A DNA stretch of 64,000 bases from assembly GCA_963931865.1 (NCBI GenBank), contig OZ007510.1:1118501-1182500 (forward strand), in the 5' to 3' direction. Below, one piece after another: positions 1 to 40,876 of this stretch. The stretch comes from Axinella damicornis. Taxonomy: Eukaryota > Porifera > Demospongiae > Axinellida > Axinellidae. A model generated the notes under the pieces. The model did not search any database, was not told the DNA's origin, and saw only the letters and a list, made by a program, of their open reading frames with translations. Position 1 is the stretch's first letter, and each line of letters starts with the position of its first letter. The translations under genes were made by a program, and so were the position numbers.

Positions 1-670
1 CATAGCAAAATAATGGTGGACATGTGTGATTTAGGTGCACAGAAGCAAATTAAGTGGGTCACCATAAAACAGCTGGATTCACCTCACTACACTAACATTT
101 GCTAATGGTTTCAGTGGGTGACAACGGCACATTCCTGGGAAATGTAGCCTTACTTTTGCCCACAGTGGAGAATAGAGTGGCAACGAACCCTTTGTTTGTG
201 GCTGCAAGGCTCAGATGTATCACAGTTTGTTTTTGAAAACATCTTCAAACTGTGCCTGGGGCATTCGCATTCCATCAACTTAGCTATAGTTTTCCAAACC
301 ATCCCCTTGTATGGTTCTAGTGATTGGGACTATGCTAGCACGCCAGGTGCAGTCAGCACTTTAAGCTATAGACACTTGTCACTCGTAATTGCACTAAGGA
401 TAATGCACTATTCATTGCATGGAAGAATTCTACAAATGCAGTCTTGCCGAAACAAGACACCTGCTTCATGCTGCTCATCTTCCACCACGCAGCACATACT
501 CATTTTATACAGTAAGCTTACTGAGTGCATGTTGGCAAAGGACAAGAACTAAATGCACAAAAACTGGCTGCATCAAATTGCAATGGAGATTGCAAGTTGA
601 AGACTGTATTTACATGTTCATGCTATGGAAGATTACACAAACTTGATACGGTGCCAGCACTAGTACTCAC

Positions 671-1228
671 CTGAGATGTTGAATAGTTTCTGATCGCTAG
701 GCTGTCCACTTCCCAGTCACTAGGCTGCGACAGGCGCAGTGGTCCTTGGGTGGCATTATGGTACACAATCACGGGAGATCTGTGCCAGTCACCGATGAAA
801 CTGTCGTCGTACTGAGAGCGAATCCCTGTCGGTACAAAATGCTCATTTACGATATCTTCTCGTGATGAATCGTTCATCACGGGCCAATCGGTGTTGTGCT
901 CCTTCTCAACTGTCTCCGTTTCCAGCACGATGGATCGCGCGATGGAGTTGAGGGACATAAAGTAGTCGTGCACGGCGCTGTTGACCGCCTTCCTGCGTAC
1001 TTGCGTCGTGTGTTCCCGCGGCAGGCGCGGCAGGCGCGGCAGGGTAGTATTTCCGCGCCTCGGCGAAAGGATATGCTGGCTTAGGCCGAGTTGGCCTGCG
1101 TGTCCATGTGAGCGAGCGATCGCCGGCTGGGAGAGGGAGGGATCCACTTGGCTGCAGGAGAAGCCCTGTGATGTGTTTACTCTAGACAGCGGCGACTCGA
1201 ACCGCAAACGATGAGCATATGCAGACAT
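671..1228 (-). CDS. C1orf198-like protein, first exon (gene continues beyond window start)
   Basis: A single open exon of 186 codons starts at the ATG at 1226-1228 and ends in phase 0 at a consensus donor (GTGAGT, complement of 665-670). The N-terminal half is low-complexity and Arg/Ser-rich. Around residues 87-136 there is a block reading DYFMSLNSIARSIV, then NTDWP, then EDIVNEHFVP. I match this to the human C1orf198 (DUF4706) N-terminal pattern: YFSSL.PMARKI, a Tyr-Gly-Pro-Glu-Trp segment and DEIIDRCLVGP. The similarity is recalled, not computed. The function of the family is unknown to me. No further exon can be recognised between 1 and 660, so the rest of the gene presumably lies outside the window. 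It is divergent from the TEX55-like gene, 216 bp between start codons. Confidence 0.5.
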
Positions 1229-1444
1229 CGTTTGGCTGCAGTAGATAGCTAGCTAATAGATTTCACAATGACCTGAGACTGTTGCTAACTTTTGACCCAA
1301 CTGTTAAAGGTTGGATTTCTGTCCAGACTGCTAGTTAAATACGGTTCCAGGTGTTGCAGCAAGCAAGAATTTGCTATCATAATCATAGCATTCCGCATTC
1401 CACGATCCAACATCTACTTACGTCGCGTGGGCGTGTACCTGAAT
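1229..1444. promoter_or_regulatory. Shared divergent promoter, C1orf198-like / TEX55-like
   Basis: A 216-bp gap separates the start codons of two divergently oriented genes. It must hold both 5' leaders and probably both core promoters. An upstream ATG in frame with the TEX55-like gene exists at 1292, but the ATG at 1445 begins the conserved-looking acidic N-terminus and is preferred. I see no convincing TATA box or named factor site. Confidence 0.45.
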
Positions 1445-2025
1445 ATGGCCGCAACAGCAGAAGACAATGGCGGGTATCAGGACTTTCCGCAGGCTACATT
1501 CGCCATTCCTTCTAAGGAAGAGATCGAGGAGCGTGTAGCGTTGGCGTTCAACGTCAAGGATGGCCAGCAGTCATCAGGACAGAGCGACGAGGACCCTTAC
1601 TCGCGTGCCGTGAAGTACATTGAGAAACACCGTATTGTTGAAGTCTTCCAGGTAACCATGGAAACCATACTCTAAAAACAGCTTTGGGGCATTATTATCC
1701 CCCAACTATGCATAACTGCTTGCTGAAGGACGTGCACGTGTCAGTTATAGCTGCAGTTATCACCTATTTAAATGCAATACTGTGTTGAAGTGATAACTGG
1801 CAAAGGGGCGGAGCCAGCTAATAACAACAAGCACCTGTCTGGTACAAGTGCATCGTTAGCCTAGCTAATGATTTGGACTTGGAATTGTATACTTTTGCTT
1901 ATTCACTGTCTGCACAGAACCTAACCTCAAGAATAGCGTATGAAAAGCCAGCAGACCCAATTCAGTTCATGTTGGACGAGATGGAAAAGATACGGAAGGG
2001 ACAAAAACCTGATGAACTAAAATAG
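1445..2025 (+). CDS. TEX55-like small protein with RII-alpha-type dimerisation/docking motif
   Basis: Two exons, 1445-1651 and 1918-2025, join in phase 0 (CAG|GTAACC ... ACAG|AAC) to give 104 residues. The N-terminal half is acidic and probably disordered. The second half contains YIEKHRIVEVFQ, joined across the intron to NLTSRIAYEKPADPIQF, followed by a charged helix. This arrangement is that of short RIIa-like helix-bundle proteins such as the C-terminus of TEX55 and the EFCAB10 N-terminus, which dock on AKAP-like partners in cilia and sperm flagella. Family membership is by remembered motif only. The role in cilia is an inference. It is the whole protein here, whereas vertebrate TEX55 is much longer. 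Confidence 0.6.
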
Positions 2026-2448
2026 GACACCATCATGGTATTACATGTAGAACTTTCCAGACGTCTAAATGTTATCCAGTTTTTGCAGCTGTATCTTCAC
2101 TTCCAGAACGTATTTCCCTCCAGTCCCCTTTCTAGTGATGCCTACATACGTATTGTGCTCCAAGTATTTTTAGTAACATCAATGTAAGTTCCACTTTGCC
2201 ATCATTGTATACTACACTGTACATTGAATCAACTTTGCTAGTTATTTCAGCACTTGTACAAACATTGATCAGTTCCAGCAAGCAAGCAAGCAATTCCTCA
2301 TTACAAGCAAGATCAAAAAATACCCTAACATAATTATTACATCTCAGCATTAGGGGAATTTTTATAATTGATTTCCTAGAATTCTTTAACCACAACAGGA
2401 CAGCTTCTGGTGATCACTGGCAATTCCACACGAAAATGCTAAGGTAGA

Positions 2449-2790
2449 AAAGTGAGAAGGACTCAAAATAACAAATGACGTAGCCTCATTCCCAGCCCAT
2501 GCCCAGGTTTTAGTCACTTGCTAGTCTCGGTACCAGACCCTCGCACGCAGAAGGTCTGGTACCGAGACTAGTCACTTGCATACGGAAAAGCCTGGTACAC
2601 GTGAGTGGTGGGAGAGAAAGAGGGATATGTGTGGCAAGTTATTTTCGTGGTTCTGAGTGCCCATGTGCATCAAATTAGTAGCCTCGTTCCCAGTCCCACA
2701 CCCAGCTTTTCGTCGTTTGTAGTATGGTAAAGCGGGTTACCGTACTGCAAGCAATGAAAAGCTGGATGATGGCCTGGGAACGAGGCTATC
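2449..2790. repeat. Two foldback elements with TAGCCTCGTTCCCAG tips
   Basis: The element at 2679-2788 begins with the family tip and ends with its reverse complement. Its inner arms are also complementary and contain a CAGCTTTTCGTCG-type stem. A related, partly rearranged copy starts near 2482 and includes an internal hairpin built from GTCTCGGTACCAGACC (about 2524-2567). Together they fill the space between the TEX55-like stop and the end of EML. No coding potential. Confidence 0.7.
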
Positions 2791-3074
2791 AAATTAGGTG
2801 TCCTGATCTCAGTGTGATCTCCATGTTGTCAGGTTGACCACAACATAAGTGTACTCTATTTTTGATACAGTAAACCGCATACAGGAATCAGCAAGAGAGG
2901 AGGTAGTCTTGGCACCAGACCCTCGTGCAACTGAGACTAAGGACGAGGCTAGCAGTGTAGTGCACGAAAATGGATAGTTAGTGCCTGGTGGTCAGTACTG
3001 GTCTCATTCCCATGTCACACTAGTCTCTCCCTCAACTCCAGAATACAAGGAAGGAAGAAAGTAATTATATTTTG

Positions 3075-33525
<30,451 letters not shown>

Positions 33526-35473
33526 ATGACGTCTAGCTTCACGGTTACCTTCAGCGCATACGACAGGGCGAATCACCGTCCGTTGTACTTCAAGGCAGAC
33601 GGGAGACGCTTCAGCAGCGAGCGCACCGTGAAAATCGGCTGTGATGTCAAATATGATGTCTCAGTCACTGTAAAACCTTCCGTGTTTCCACTCCGGTGAG
33701 TAGATCTAAACACTAGCTGTATTTTTCGAGTAGATGTTAGTACAGGGATGTGAATGTGTATGGGAGTTCAGGCTGGACGTACGTGTAGAGCGTGTCTGCA
33801 TTAATTTTGGTATCTGGTCAAATCTACTGTAGAATAATATTTTGATTATGTGTAATTTTTGTGCAGAATCGTATGCTATAACTCCCATAGAAGAGAGTGT
33901 GAGTAGCATTGAGTTGGTCAGTTGGTATATGATCTAGAAAGTTGCTACTGGTCCGGCAGGAAGTACATGGTATAGGAGATGGAAACGCAAGCACTGGTCT
34001 CCTGGCCCTAAATTGCCATACTCCTGCCGGACTAATACCACTTTGTAAAATCTATGGTTGAATGCAGACCGAGTACGCACAGCACAGCTAGCCTCATTCC
34101 CAGGCTCCTCTCCAGCATTTTGTCGCATAATGTACTGTATGCGACAAAATGCTGGGGAGGAGCCTGGGAACGAGGCTCGGACTGCTGGGGAGGAGCCTGG
34201 GAACGAGGCTCGGACTGCTGGGGAGGAGCCTGGGAACGAGGCTACAGCACAGCATCAGTCATGCCCTACTGCACTCTGTACCTCTAGATGTGCAGGTGTG
34301 TTGGATGGATGGATAGTAGAGTACTCCTCACTGTGTGTGACATGACTGGTACAAGTATCCTATAGGGTAGCAATTAGCTTTACACTGATCACTACAAACG
34401 AGGCTCATAACAGTGATATGCTACAATTGCAACCTGTAGCAGTCCGTATCTTCCCTGTCCGCACTTTACCGTTAAGACCACAGTCTGTTGGGCGGGTTTG
34501 CATCCCACTTAGTGAGATGGTTTTTGAGGTCCACAACAACTGCCACCCTATTCAGCAGGAGCCGTTCTGCTTGTCTCATGATGATTGTGTACATATGGTA
34601 CCTGCCAAGTGCATAGCTCACCACAGCCTCGTTCCCAGGCCACACCCTACCCTGCATGGCCTGGGAACAAGGCTAAGCACACCGAGTGATCGAAATCAAT
34701 CGCGCTCTTACAGGCCTGGAGCAAGCTTATAATGAGTGGTCATTAACGTTTGATCAAGAATTTATCATGCTTCCACAAAGTCATGACACTGATACTAAAC
34801 AGCGTTGAGCCAAGGCATGGGCATAGATGACTGACTATGGTACGTACCTCACTCATGCAGCCTTTAGCAACCTGTTACTTGGTTGCACATCAATCCAGAC
34901 CTTACCTCTATCATTAGAAACTGCCTTCAAAAATGGGATGGCTGAGATAGTAGAAGTTGAAGTCATTCTCTCGCTAGAATTGTAAAGACTACATGCGGAT
35001 TTGGTTTGACTACATTGATCTTGCGTTAATGCGGGACTCAGGAAGCAGTAGCTGAAGTTTGTGAAACTATGTTTAGACTCCTTAAGTTTCTCCCTTGCAT
35101 ACATCTCATACACACACACATGCACACACACGCATGCATACACGCCCACATGTACAGAAAGCTTGTCATTGGTGGTGATGACATTACACCCGACAAGGTG
35201 GAGGAGAGAGATGACTGTGCTGAATACACATTCACATGGTTCACCAACGGCTATACTACCACACAGAAGGGGCGTCGACATGAGCTCAAATTCTCCTTCA
35301 TGTTTGACAACACAGAACTTGGGGTGAACTTCCAGGTCAAGTTCTACCCTGTCCAGGACTCCACCCACCTCACATGGGGGACAAAGATCCAGAGAATCGA
35401 GCTAGAGGCCAAGGGACAAGCGGGAGGGGTGGGGTTCCAGACGCTTAGTCCAACAAACGTGATCTTCAAGTGA
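33526..35473 (+). CDS. CNRIP1: CB1 cannabinoid receptor-interacting protein 1 homologue
   Basis: Two exons, 33526-33695 and 35158-35473, join in phase 2 (CTCCG|GTGAGT ... TACAG|A) to give 161 residues; human CNRIP1 has 164. Hallmarks are PLYFKADGRRF and KYDVSVTVKPS in exon 1, and VNFQVKFYPVQDSTHLTWG in exon 2, matching VFYKVDGQRF, YKVEVKIKPS and the WQVKFYNYHKRDHCQWG segment as I recall the human protein. The family is a small beta-barrel that in vertebrates binds the CB1 C-terminus and resembles RhoGDI folds. A non-vertebrate would lack CB1, so the ancestral partner must differ (inference). It is divergent from EML and convergent with ZFYVE21 (1.65 kb apart). Confidence 0.88.
33941..34048. 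mobile_element. Foldback element with GGTCCGGCAGGAAGTA ends
   Basis: The left arm TACTGGTCCGGCAGGAAGTA and the right arm TACTCCTGCCGGACTAATACCA are near-complementary across 108 bp. A related left end occurs at about 39990-40020 in the ZFYVE21 first intron, so this is a second dispersed family. It lies in the CNRIP1 intron. Confidence 0.6.
34089..34244. mobile_element. Foldback element with triplicated right end
   Basis: A TAGCCTCATTCCCAGGC hairpin whose right arm (GCTGGGGAGGAGCCTGGGAA then CGAGGCT) is repeated three times in tandem, joined by CGGACT. It lies in the CNRIP1 intron. Confidence 0.85.
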
Positions 35474-35691
35474 CTCGCTGGTCAAACAGCATCCAAACAG
35501 CATCTATTTTTGTAGCATCACTGCAGGTTTATTTTCGTGTTTGGCCAGCTCACAAGTTGTTCTTAGTTGGGTTACTGATTATATCTCAATCACTTTACTG
35601 ATAGTGATAATTATACCACATATTTCATTAGCACTCCCAATATTCACTGTATTGCACATTGGTACAATTTATATTGTACACTCTGCTATAG

Positions 35692-36203
35692 GAGCATGCA
35701 CACCCACCTAGAGGGTGAAGGGAGCATGCACACCCACCTAGAGGGTGAAGGGAGCATGCACACCCACCTAGAGGGTGAAAGGAGCATGCACACCCACCTA
35801 GAGGGTGAAGGGAGCATGCACACCCACCTAGAGGGTGAAGGGAGCATGCACACCCACCTAGAGGGTGAAGGGAGCATGCACACCCACCTAGAGGGTGAAG
35901 GGAGCATGCACACCCACCTAGAGGGTGAAGGGAGCATGCACACCCACCTAGAGGGTGAAGGGAGCATGCACACCCACCTAGAGGGTGAAAGGAGCATGCA
36001 CACCCACCTAGAGGGTGAAGGGAGCATGCACACCCACCTAGAGGGTGAAAGGAGCATGCACACCCACCTAGAGGGTGAAGGGAGCATGCACACCCACCTA
36101 GAGGGTGAAAGGAGCATGCACACCCACCTAGAGGGTGAAGGGAGCATGCACACCCACCTAGAGGGCGAAAGGAGCATGCACACCCACCTAGAGGGTGAAA
36201 GGC
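35692..36203. repeat. 30-bp satellite, 17 copies, nearly identical
   Basis: Unit GGAGCATGCACACCCACCTA plus GAGGGTGAAG. Only one position (final AAG/AAA) varies regularly, plus a single T-to-C change near 36165. The high homogeneity implies recent expansion. It begins 220 bp after the CNRIP1 stop. Both strands are open because 30 is a multiple of three. Confidence 0.95.
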
Positions 36204-36946
36204 TATAGCCGTACGGAATATTGCATGAGTATATCCTTGTTCTATAATTATAGCAACTCGTGCAGCGGGTTTCGGAAACAATGAAATCCCTGCAGCTAGG
36301 ATCTGAATAGCCTCGTGCGGCCTGGGAACGAGGCTAGGATCTGAACTCTCATGACTGTATCGATCTGAAATTAACTCCGTGTTCCTTGTTCCCGGCACAG
36401 GCAAGGTAACTAGCACTCGCTAGCTTCACCTTGTGCAATTTAAAACGTCAACATGCCATGCATGTAATTGCACGCAATTAGCCTCATAGCCAGGCCTTCT
36501 CACCCCAGCACTTGCAAGACCCGGGTCCAAGGCTATATACAGTCATAGTCGAAAAGAAAGGGCTCTTGATCTCCATGAAGCAACACAATGACATACAACA
36601 TACAATACAAGTGAAGGGTAAACAACAACAAAATGTGATGACAATATACAATTAAAATGGGCCATTTACAAACTTTGGACTTTCCCAAAAGTTCACTTCG
36701 CAGCTGCTTATCGCTTGTTGCTGTGCAGCATTATCAGGGCCTGCAGAGTTATCGATGCAGAGACAATAAATTTCCTTTGCAGTGCTACACATTCAATAGA
36801 CTTCACATACACTGTGATAGGATCTGGAAGGGCCAACTTATTTTTTGAACTCTCTAAAATTCGTATTTCATACAGAAAGACATAACCCACACTCAACCCA
36901 CACTAAGCTGGTTAGACATAACCCACACTCAACCCACACTAAGCTG

Positions 36947-37075
36947 GTTATTGCACTCAAGCAGGTCTCTTAGCCGTTTAGAGACCTTCGGATGCACCTA
37001 TAATCACCTCGGGCTTCGCCATCGGTGATTATAGCCTAAAACAGCTGAGAGACGTACCTGCTTGAGTGCGATAAC
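36947..37075. mobile_element. Foldback element with TTATTGCACTCAAGCAGGT ends
   Basis: The ends pair TATTGCACTCAAGCAGGTCT with its complement ACCTGCTTGAGTGCGATAA. A second inner hairpin, CTATAATCACC / GGTGATTATAG, forms the loop side. It is upstream of two tandem copies of GACATAACCCACACTCAACC (about 36880-36950) and immediately 3' of ZFYVE21. Confidence 0.7.
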
Positions 37076-37124
37076 ATACTTGCAGTGAGATAATACAGAA
37101 GCTACAAGGCTACCTACCACAAGG

Positions 37125-40100
37125 CTAATCTCCCCCGCACCATACCTTCTTCAGTCCTCTCAGCCACTCCACTGCCTGCTTCTTGGAGTGCGAGTGCGAA
37201 TGCGAGTGTGAGTGTATCGGTGTGAAGACAATCTTGAATTCCTGGACCCCAGCCTTGTACACCAGCTCCAGGCTAATACTCTTGGGGCCACTCCCACTTC
37301 TCTTGCGTGTCACTCCACCTTCGCTACCATCCCCACCCTCTGGAATGAGATTGAAAAAGCTTTCATATTTTCCTTCCGGACAAGAGAGTTGTCATATATG
37401 ATAGCATCATTCTTAGAGAGGGAGGTGAGCATGGAAGGGAGGTGAGCTTGGGAGGGTTAGGGAGGGAGGTGAGCTTGAGAGGGAGGCAAGCTTGGGAGGG
37501 AGGTGAGCTTGGGAGGGAGGTGAGCTTGAGAGGGAGGTGAGCTTGAGAGGGAGGCAAACTTGGGAGGGAGGTGAGCTTGGGAGGGAGGTGAGCTTGAGAG
37601 GGAGGTGAGCTTGAGAGGGAGGTGAGCTTGGGAGGGAGGTGAGCTTGGGAGGGAGGCGAGCTTGGGAGGGAGGCAAGCTCGGGAGGGAGGCGAGTTTGGG
37701 GAAGGAGGTGAGCTTGGGAGGGAGGCAAGCTTGGAAGGGAGGTGAGCTTGAGAGGAAGGTGAACTTGGGAGGAAGGTGAGCTTGGAAGGGAGGTGAGCTT
37801 GAGAGGGAGGTGAGCTTGGGAGGGAGGAGGGAGGTGAGCTTGGGAGGGAGGTGAGCTTGAGAGGGAGGTGAGCTTGGGAGGGAGGTGAGCTTGGGAGGGA
37901 GGTGAGCTTGGGAGGGAGGCAATCTTGGGAGGGAGATGAGCTTGGGAGGGAGGTGAGCTTGGGAGGGAGGTGAGCTTGGGAGGGAGGTGAGCTTGAGAGG
38001 GAGGTGAGCTTGGGAGGAGGTGAGGTTTTGAGGGAGGTGAGGTTTTGAGGGAGGTGAGCTTGGGAGGGAGGCGAGCTTGGGAGGGAGGCGAGCTTGGGAG
38101 GGAGGTGAGCTTGGGAGGGAGGTGAGCTTGGGAGGGAGGTGAGCTTGGGAGGGAGGTGAGCTTGGGAGGGAGGTCAGCTTGAGAGGGAGGTGAGCTTGGG
38201 AGGAGGTGAGCTTGGGAGGGAGGTGAGCTTGGGACGGAGGTGGGCTTGGGAGGGAGGTGAGCTTGGAAGGGAGGTGAGCTTGGGAGGGAGGCAAGCTTGG
38301 GAGGGAGGCAAGCTTGGGAGGGAGGCGAGCTCGGGACCAATGCAAGCTTAGAGGCGATGTGAGATCAGGAGCGAGGCTAGCTTGAAAGCAAGGCATGTTT
38401 GGGAGTGGGGTGAGCTTGAGGGTGAGGCTACCTCTACGTTGGAACTGAGGTGAGCTTGGGACATTTCTTGTAACTGAAAGACTAGCAAGTCACCGCTTCA
38501 TACCATCTCCAGTGAGGGTCTTCACTTCCAGGATGTGCTTCATGCTGATGCTGGCGTGGTCATCCGAGATGAGGATCTGCCGATGATCAGGGCTTAGCTT
38601 GCAGGTGTACTCGACAGAGGGATCCGGTGAGTCAGAGAGGTGGAAGACAGCGCCTGGAGAGGTGCAGGGATGGTGGTATCATGTGAATGACCTCAAGGGT
38701 TAGAAAGATGGTGCGCTGAGCCAGAACCAAATGTACATGGGTCAAGCAGAGTTGACAGGCCACAGCCACAATCAAACTGTGGGAGTGGTCTGGGAATGAG
38801 GCACCAACCCTATCCGAGCTAATTTGTTGGCAGACCCATTCACTCAAACGTAGTCCCACAAAGGGATCCTTAAATGTTATCTTTCCAAAGCTGTTGTTGA
38901 ATGTAGATGCACAGGAACTCCAGACAGTGCAACAGACATGCTAAATCAACGTTCAAGAATGGTTGAGCTTTAAAAAAATGACGGGTAGCATAATTTGGCA
39001 CATTTGCACTCCAGTAGTATATTACTTCTACGGCAAGGCTCACGAATAATAAATAGCTGCATGTGATATAGCCTCATTCCCAGGCCACGCGGCCTGGGAA
39101 CGAGGCTGCATGTGATAGCACAACACTGGTGCTTGCGTGCTGTGCGTCAATGAATTGTAGGCATGGACTTTCTGTTGCTATAAGCAAACACCATTATCGA
39201 TGAATTAGTGTACTATTACAGTCGTACACAGTGGCCTCATTCAAACTAACAGAGGATGTTCATTGTTTATGATACAAGGAGACACGACAACAGCACACTC
39301 ACCATTCATCAAGGGCTTGAGGTAGTGCTGAAGGAAGTCCTCCTCAGATTTGCAGATGGTAGCACAGTCCTTGCAGACCAGCACAGGGTCCACGTACCCC
39401 ATGCGGGACAGAGGGGTCCGCTCGCAGCAGTCGCTGCACACCACGTCACCACAGCGACGACAGTGATGCTACATGTAAAGTAGTGGAGTGTATGTCAGCT
39501 CAACGGCTGACCAGTTGTACAACCGGCATATAACAGGTCATCTAGCTATGTAATCGGTCGTCCAATTATTTAAGCTACCTGGTTAGACAACCGGACAGCT
39601 ACAGCTACCTGGTTGTGCAACTGGGCCTGCGCTGTTGTGTGAGCAGGTAGCCTCCAGCTCGTAGGTTATGCATCAGGGCAGCTGGTTGAGCAACCATGCA
39701 AACTAGGTATCCGTACGGAACACTCTATAAGGTTGATGCAGTGGCTTACAGATGAAGTGGGTGACTTACTCTCCTGTGCGTGAAGGTGAAGGCAGAACTG
39801 CACTTGTCACACTGAGGGCTCTGCAGCAACAAACAGAGTTCTCACAGATCACGTAGTCCCAGCACAATTGGACTACGTATACTCTCCGAAATTCCCATGC
39901 AGGCTCATCCCCACCACACAGTATGTGACTAGTATCATGACAACTGTACATGTGAGAAGGTGGGGAATCACAGCTATTAAAACTTCCAAGTGGTTATTGG
40001 TCCGGCAGGAAGTAGGGCAATGGGTTAGGGTATATTAGTGCCAGGTCAGGTGTTGAATGCGAAGGACAAGCAGAGCACCACCCCCCCCCCCCCCTTTGCT

Positions 40101-40343
40101 CTGAGTCTCAGCAACCACGCATGCAAGCCACCCCTCCCTGCTGAGAGCATACGTGCAGACCTTTTCATCTGGGTGCCAGACGGGCTCTTCCAAGTCGAAT
40201 AGCGATTTTTCCTCCCCCACCATCTTCAGCCCTCGACGTGTGTACTGCAGCGTCTTGACCTGCGGAGAGCCGGGGGGCTCTGGCGATTCTAAACCAACAA
40301 CAGCAGCCATGTTGATATCTCTCGGCGGCGCTGCTGGATCCAT
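37125..40343 (-). CDS. ZFYVE21: FYVE zinc-finger protein ZFYVE21 homologue
   Basis: Five exons, high to low: 40161-40343, 39770-39820, 39303-39468, 38504-38653 and 37125-37339. All phases agree, giving 254 residues (human 234). Order: N-terminal leader ending EEPVWHPDEK; FYVE finger with CDKCSSAF, HRRHHCRRCGDVVCSDCC (the basic phosphoinositide-binding motif spans an intron) and CKDCATIC; then a C-terminal PH-like half with HRQILISDDHAS and a final helix KKQAVEWLRGLKKV. In mammals the protein sits on endosomes and focal adhesions and promotes adhesion turnover. The C-terminal half contains a His-Ser run (HSHSHSHSHS) not in the human protein. The ATG at 40341-40343 is chosen; an in-frame ATG at 40308-40310 is possible. 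Intron 4 holds a 17-bp minisatellite. Confidence 0.88.
37412..38345. repeat. 17-bp minisatellite, about 55 copies, in ZFYVE21 intron 4
   Basis: Unit GGTGAGCTTGGGAGGGA with AGAGGGA, GGCAAGC and GGCGAGC variants over 930 bp. The minus strand shows Pro/Ser/Leu/Ala frames of over 300 codons that are purely repeat-derived. Confidence 0.95.
39069..39107. mobile_element. Minimal foldback element
   Basis: Only 39 bp: TAGCCTCATTCCCAGGCC, a four-base CGCG-like loop, then the complement. Among the shortest members, reduced to the tips alone. Similar minimal copies are at 46195-46235, 59814-59852, 59975-60010, 60818-60858 and 62606-62649. Confidence 0.8.
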
Positions 40344-40700
40344 TGCCTTGGGTTCAAAGTGCGTGGAGATGCCCCGGCCCCCCAGATAAATTACATAGCC
40401 CGGGGGAACAGATTATTTATATGGGGGCGGGGCACTTTAATCGGTGATTCTAACCATAATATTATCTATGTTCTAACCTCATCCAGCAATCAGCTTTCAA
40501 GTCTATGTAATACTAGTACTTCTCTGTCGATATGTGTCAAGCAATATTTTTATCTTACAGCAGCTTGCAAGAACATTGCAGTATCTAGTTGGAAGAGCGT
40601 CAATTGTGGTGAGCCAATCAGCAGATTTCAATCTGTTGCACAATATGATTTGGTTGGCACTCTTCATGCTCTCACATCAGATGTTGCTGTAGTCTATCGA

Positions 40701-40782
40701 GCTAGACCAAAGTTTAATTTCTCTCGCTCCGGAAGTTGGGGGCCCGCCCCCAACTTCCGGAGCGAGAGAAATTTGGTCTAGC
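40701..40782. repeat. Near-perfect 82-bp palindrome
   Basis: Arms GCTAGACCAAA and AATTTCTCTCGCTCCGGAAG then TTGGGGG pair with their exact complement to the right, with a 4-base insertion (GTTT) in the left arm and a centre at GGGCCCGCCCC. It lies between the GCNA stop and the ZFYVE21 start. Whether it is transcribed is unknown. Confidence 0.85.
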
Positions 40783-40876
40783 TTAATGTTGCTGTTGCAA
40801 GAGTCACTGTCAGCATCCTATAAGACATGCTGCCATGAACCTGCCAGATGTTTTATCCATTGAGTACAGGAAATGT

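Noticed and set aside
1..670. 118-codon plus-strand frame at 196-552
   Set aside because: No similarity, no splice context, and it overlaps the presumed intron of the C1orf198-like gene. I see nothing supportable in this stretch.
35628..36416. 262-codon frame rich in HPLGGCACS
   Set aside because: Translation of the 30-bp satellite; open on both strands because the unit is a multiple of three.
37363..38396. Frames of 325-327 codons rich in Pro, Ser, Leu and Ala on the minus strand
   Set aside because: They come from the 17-bp minisatellite inside ZFYVE21 intron 4. Two different frames are equally long, as expected for a repeat.
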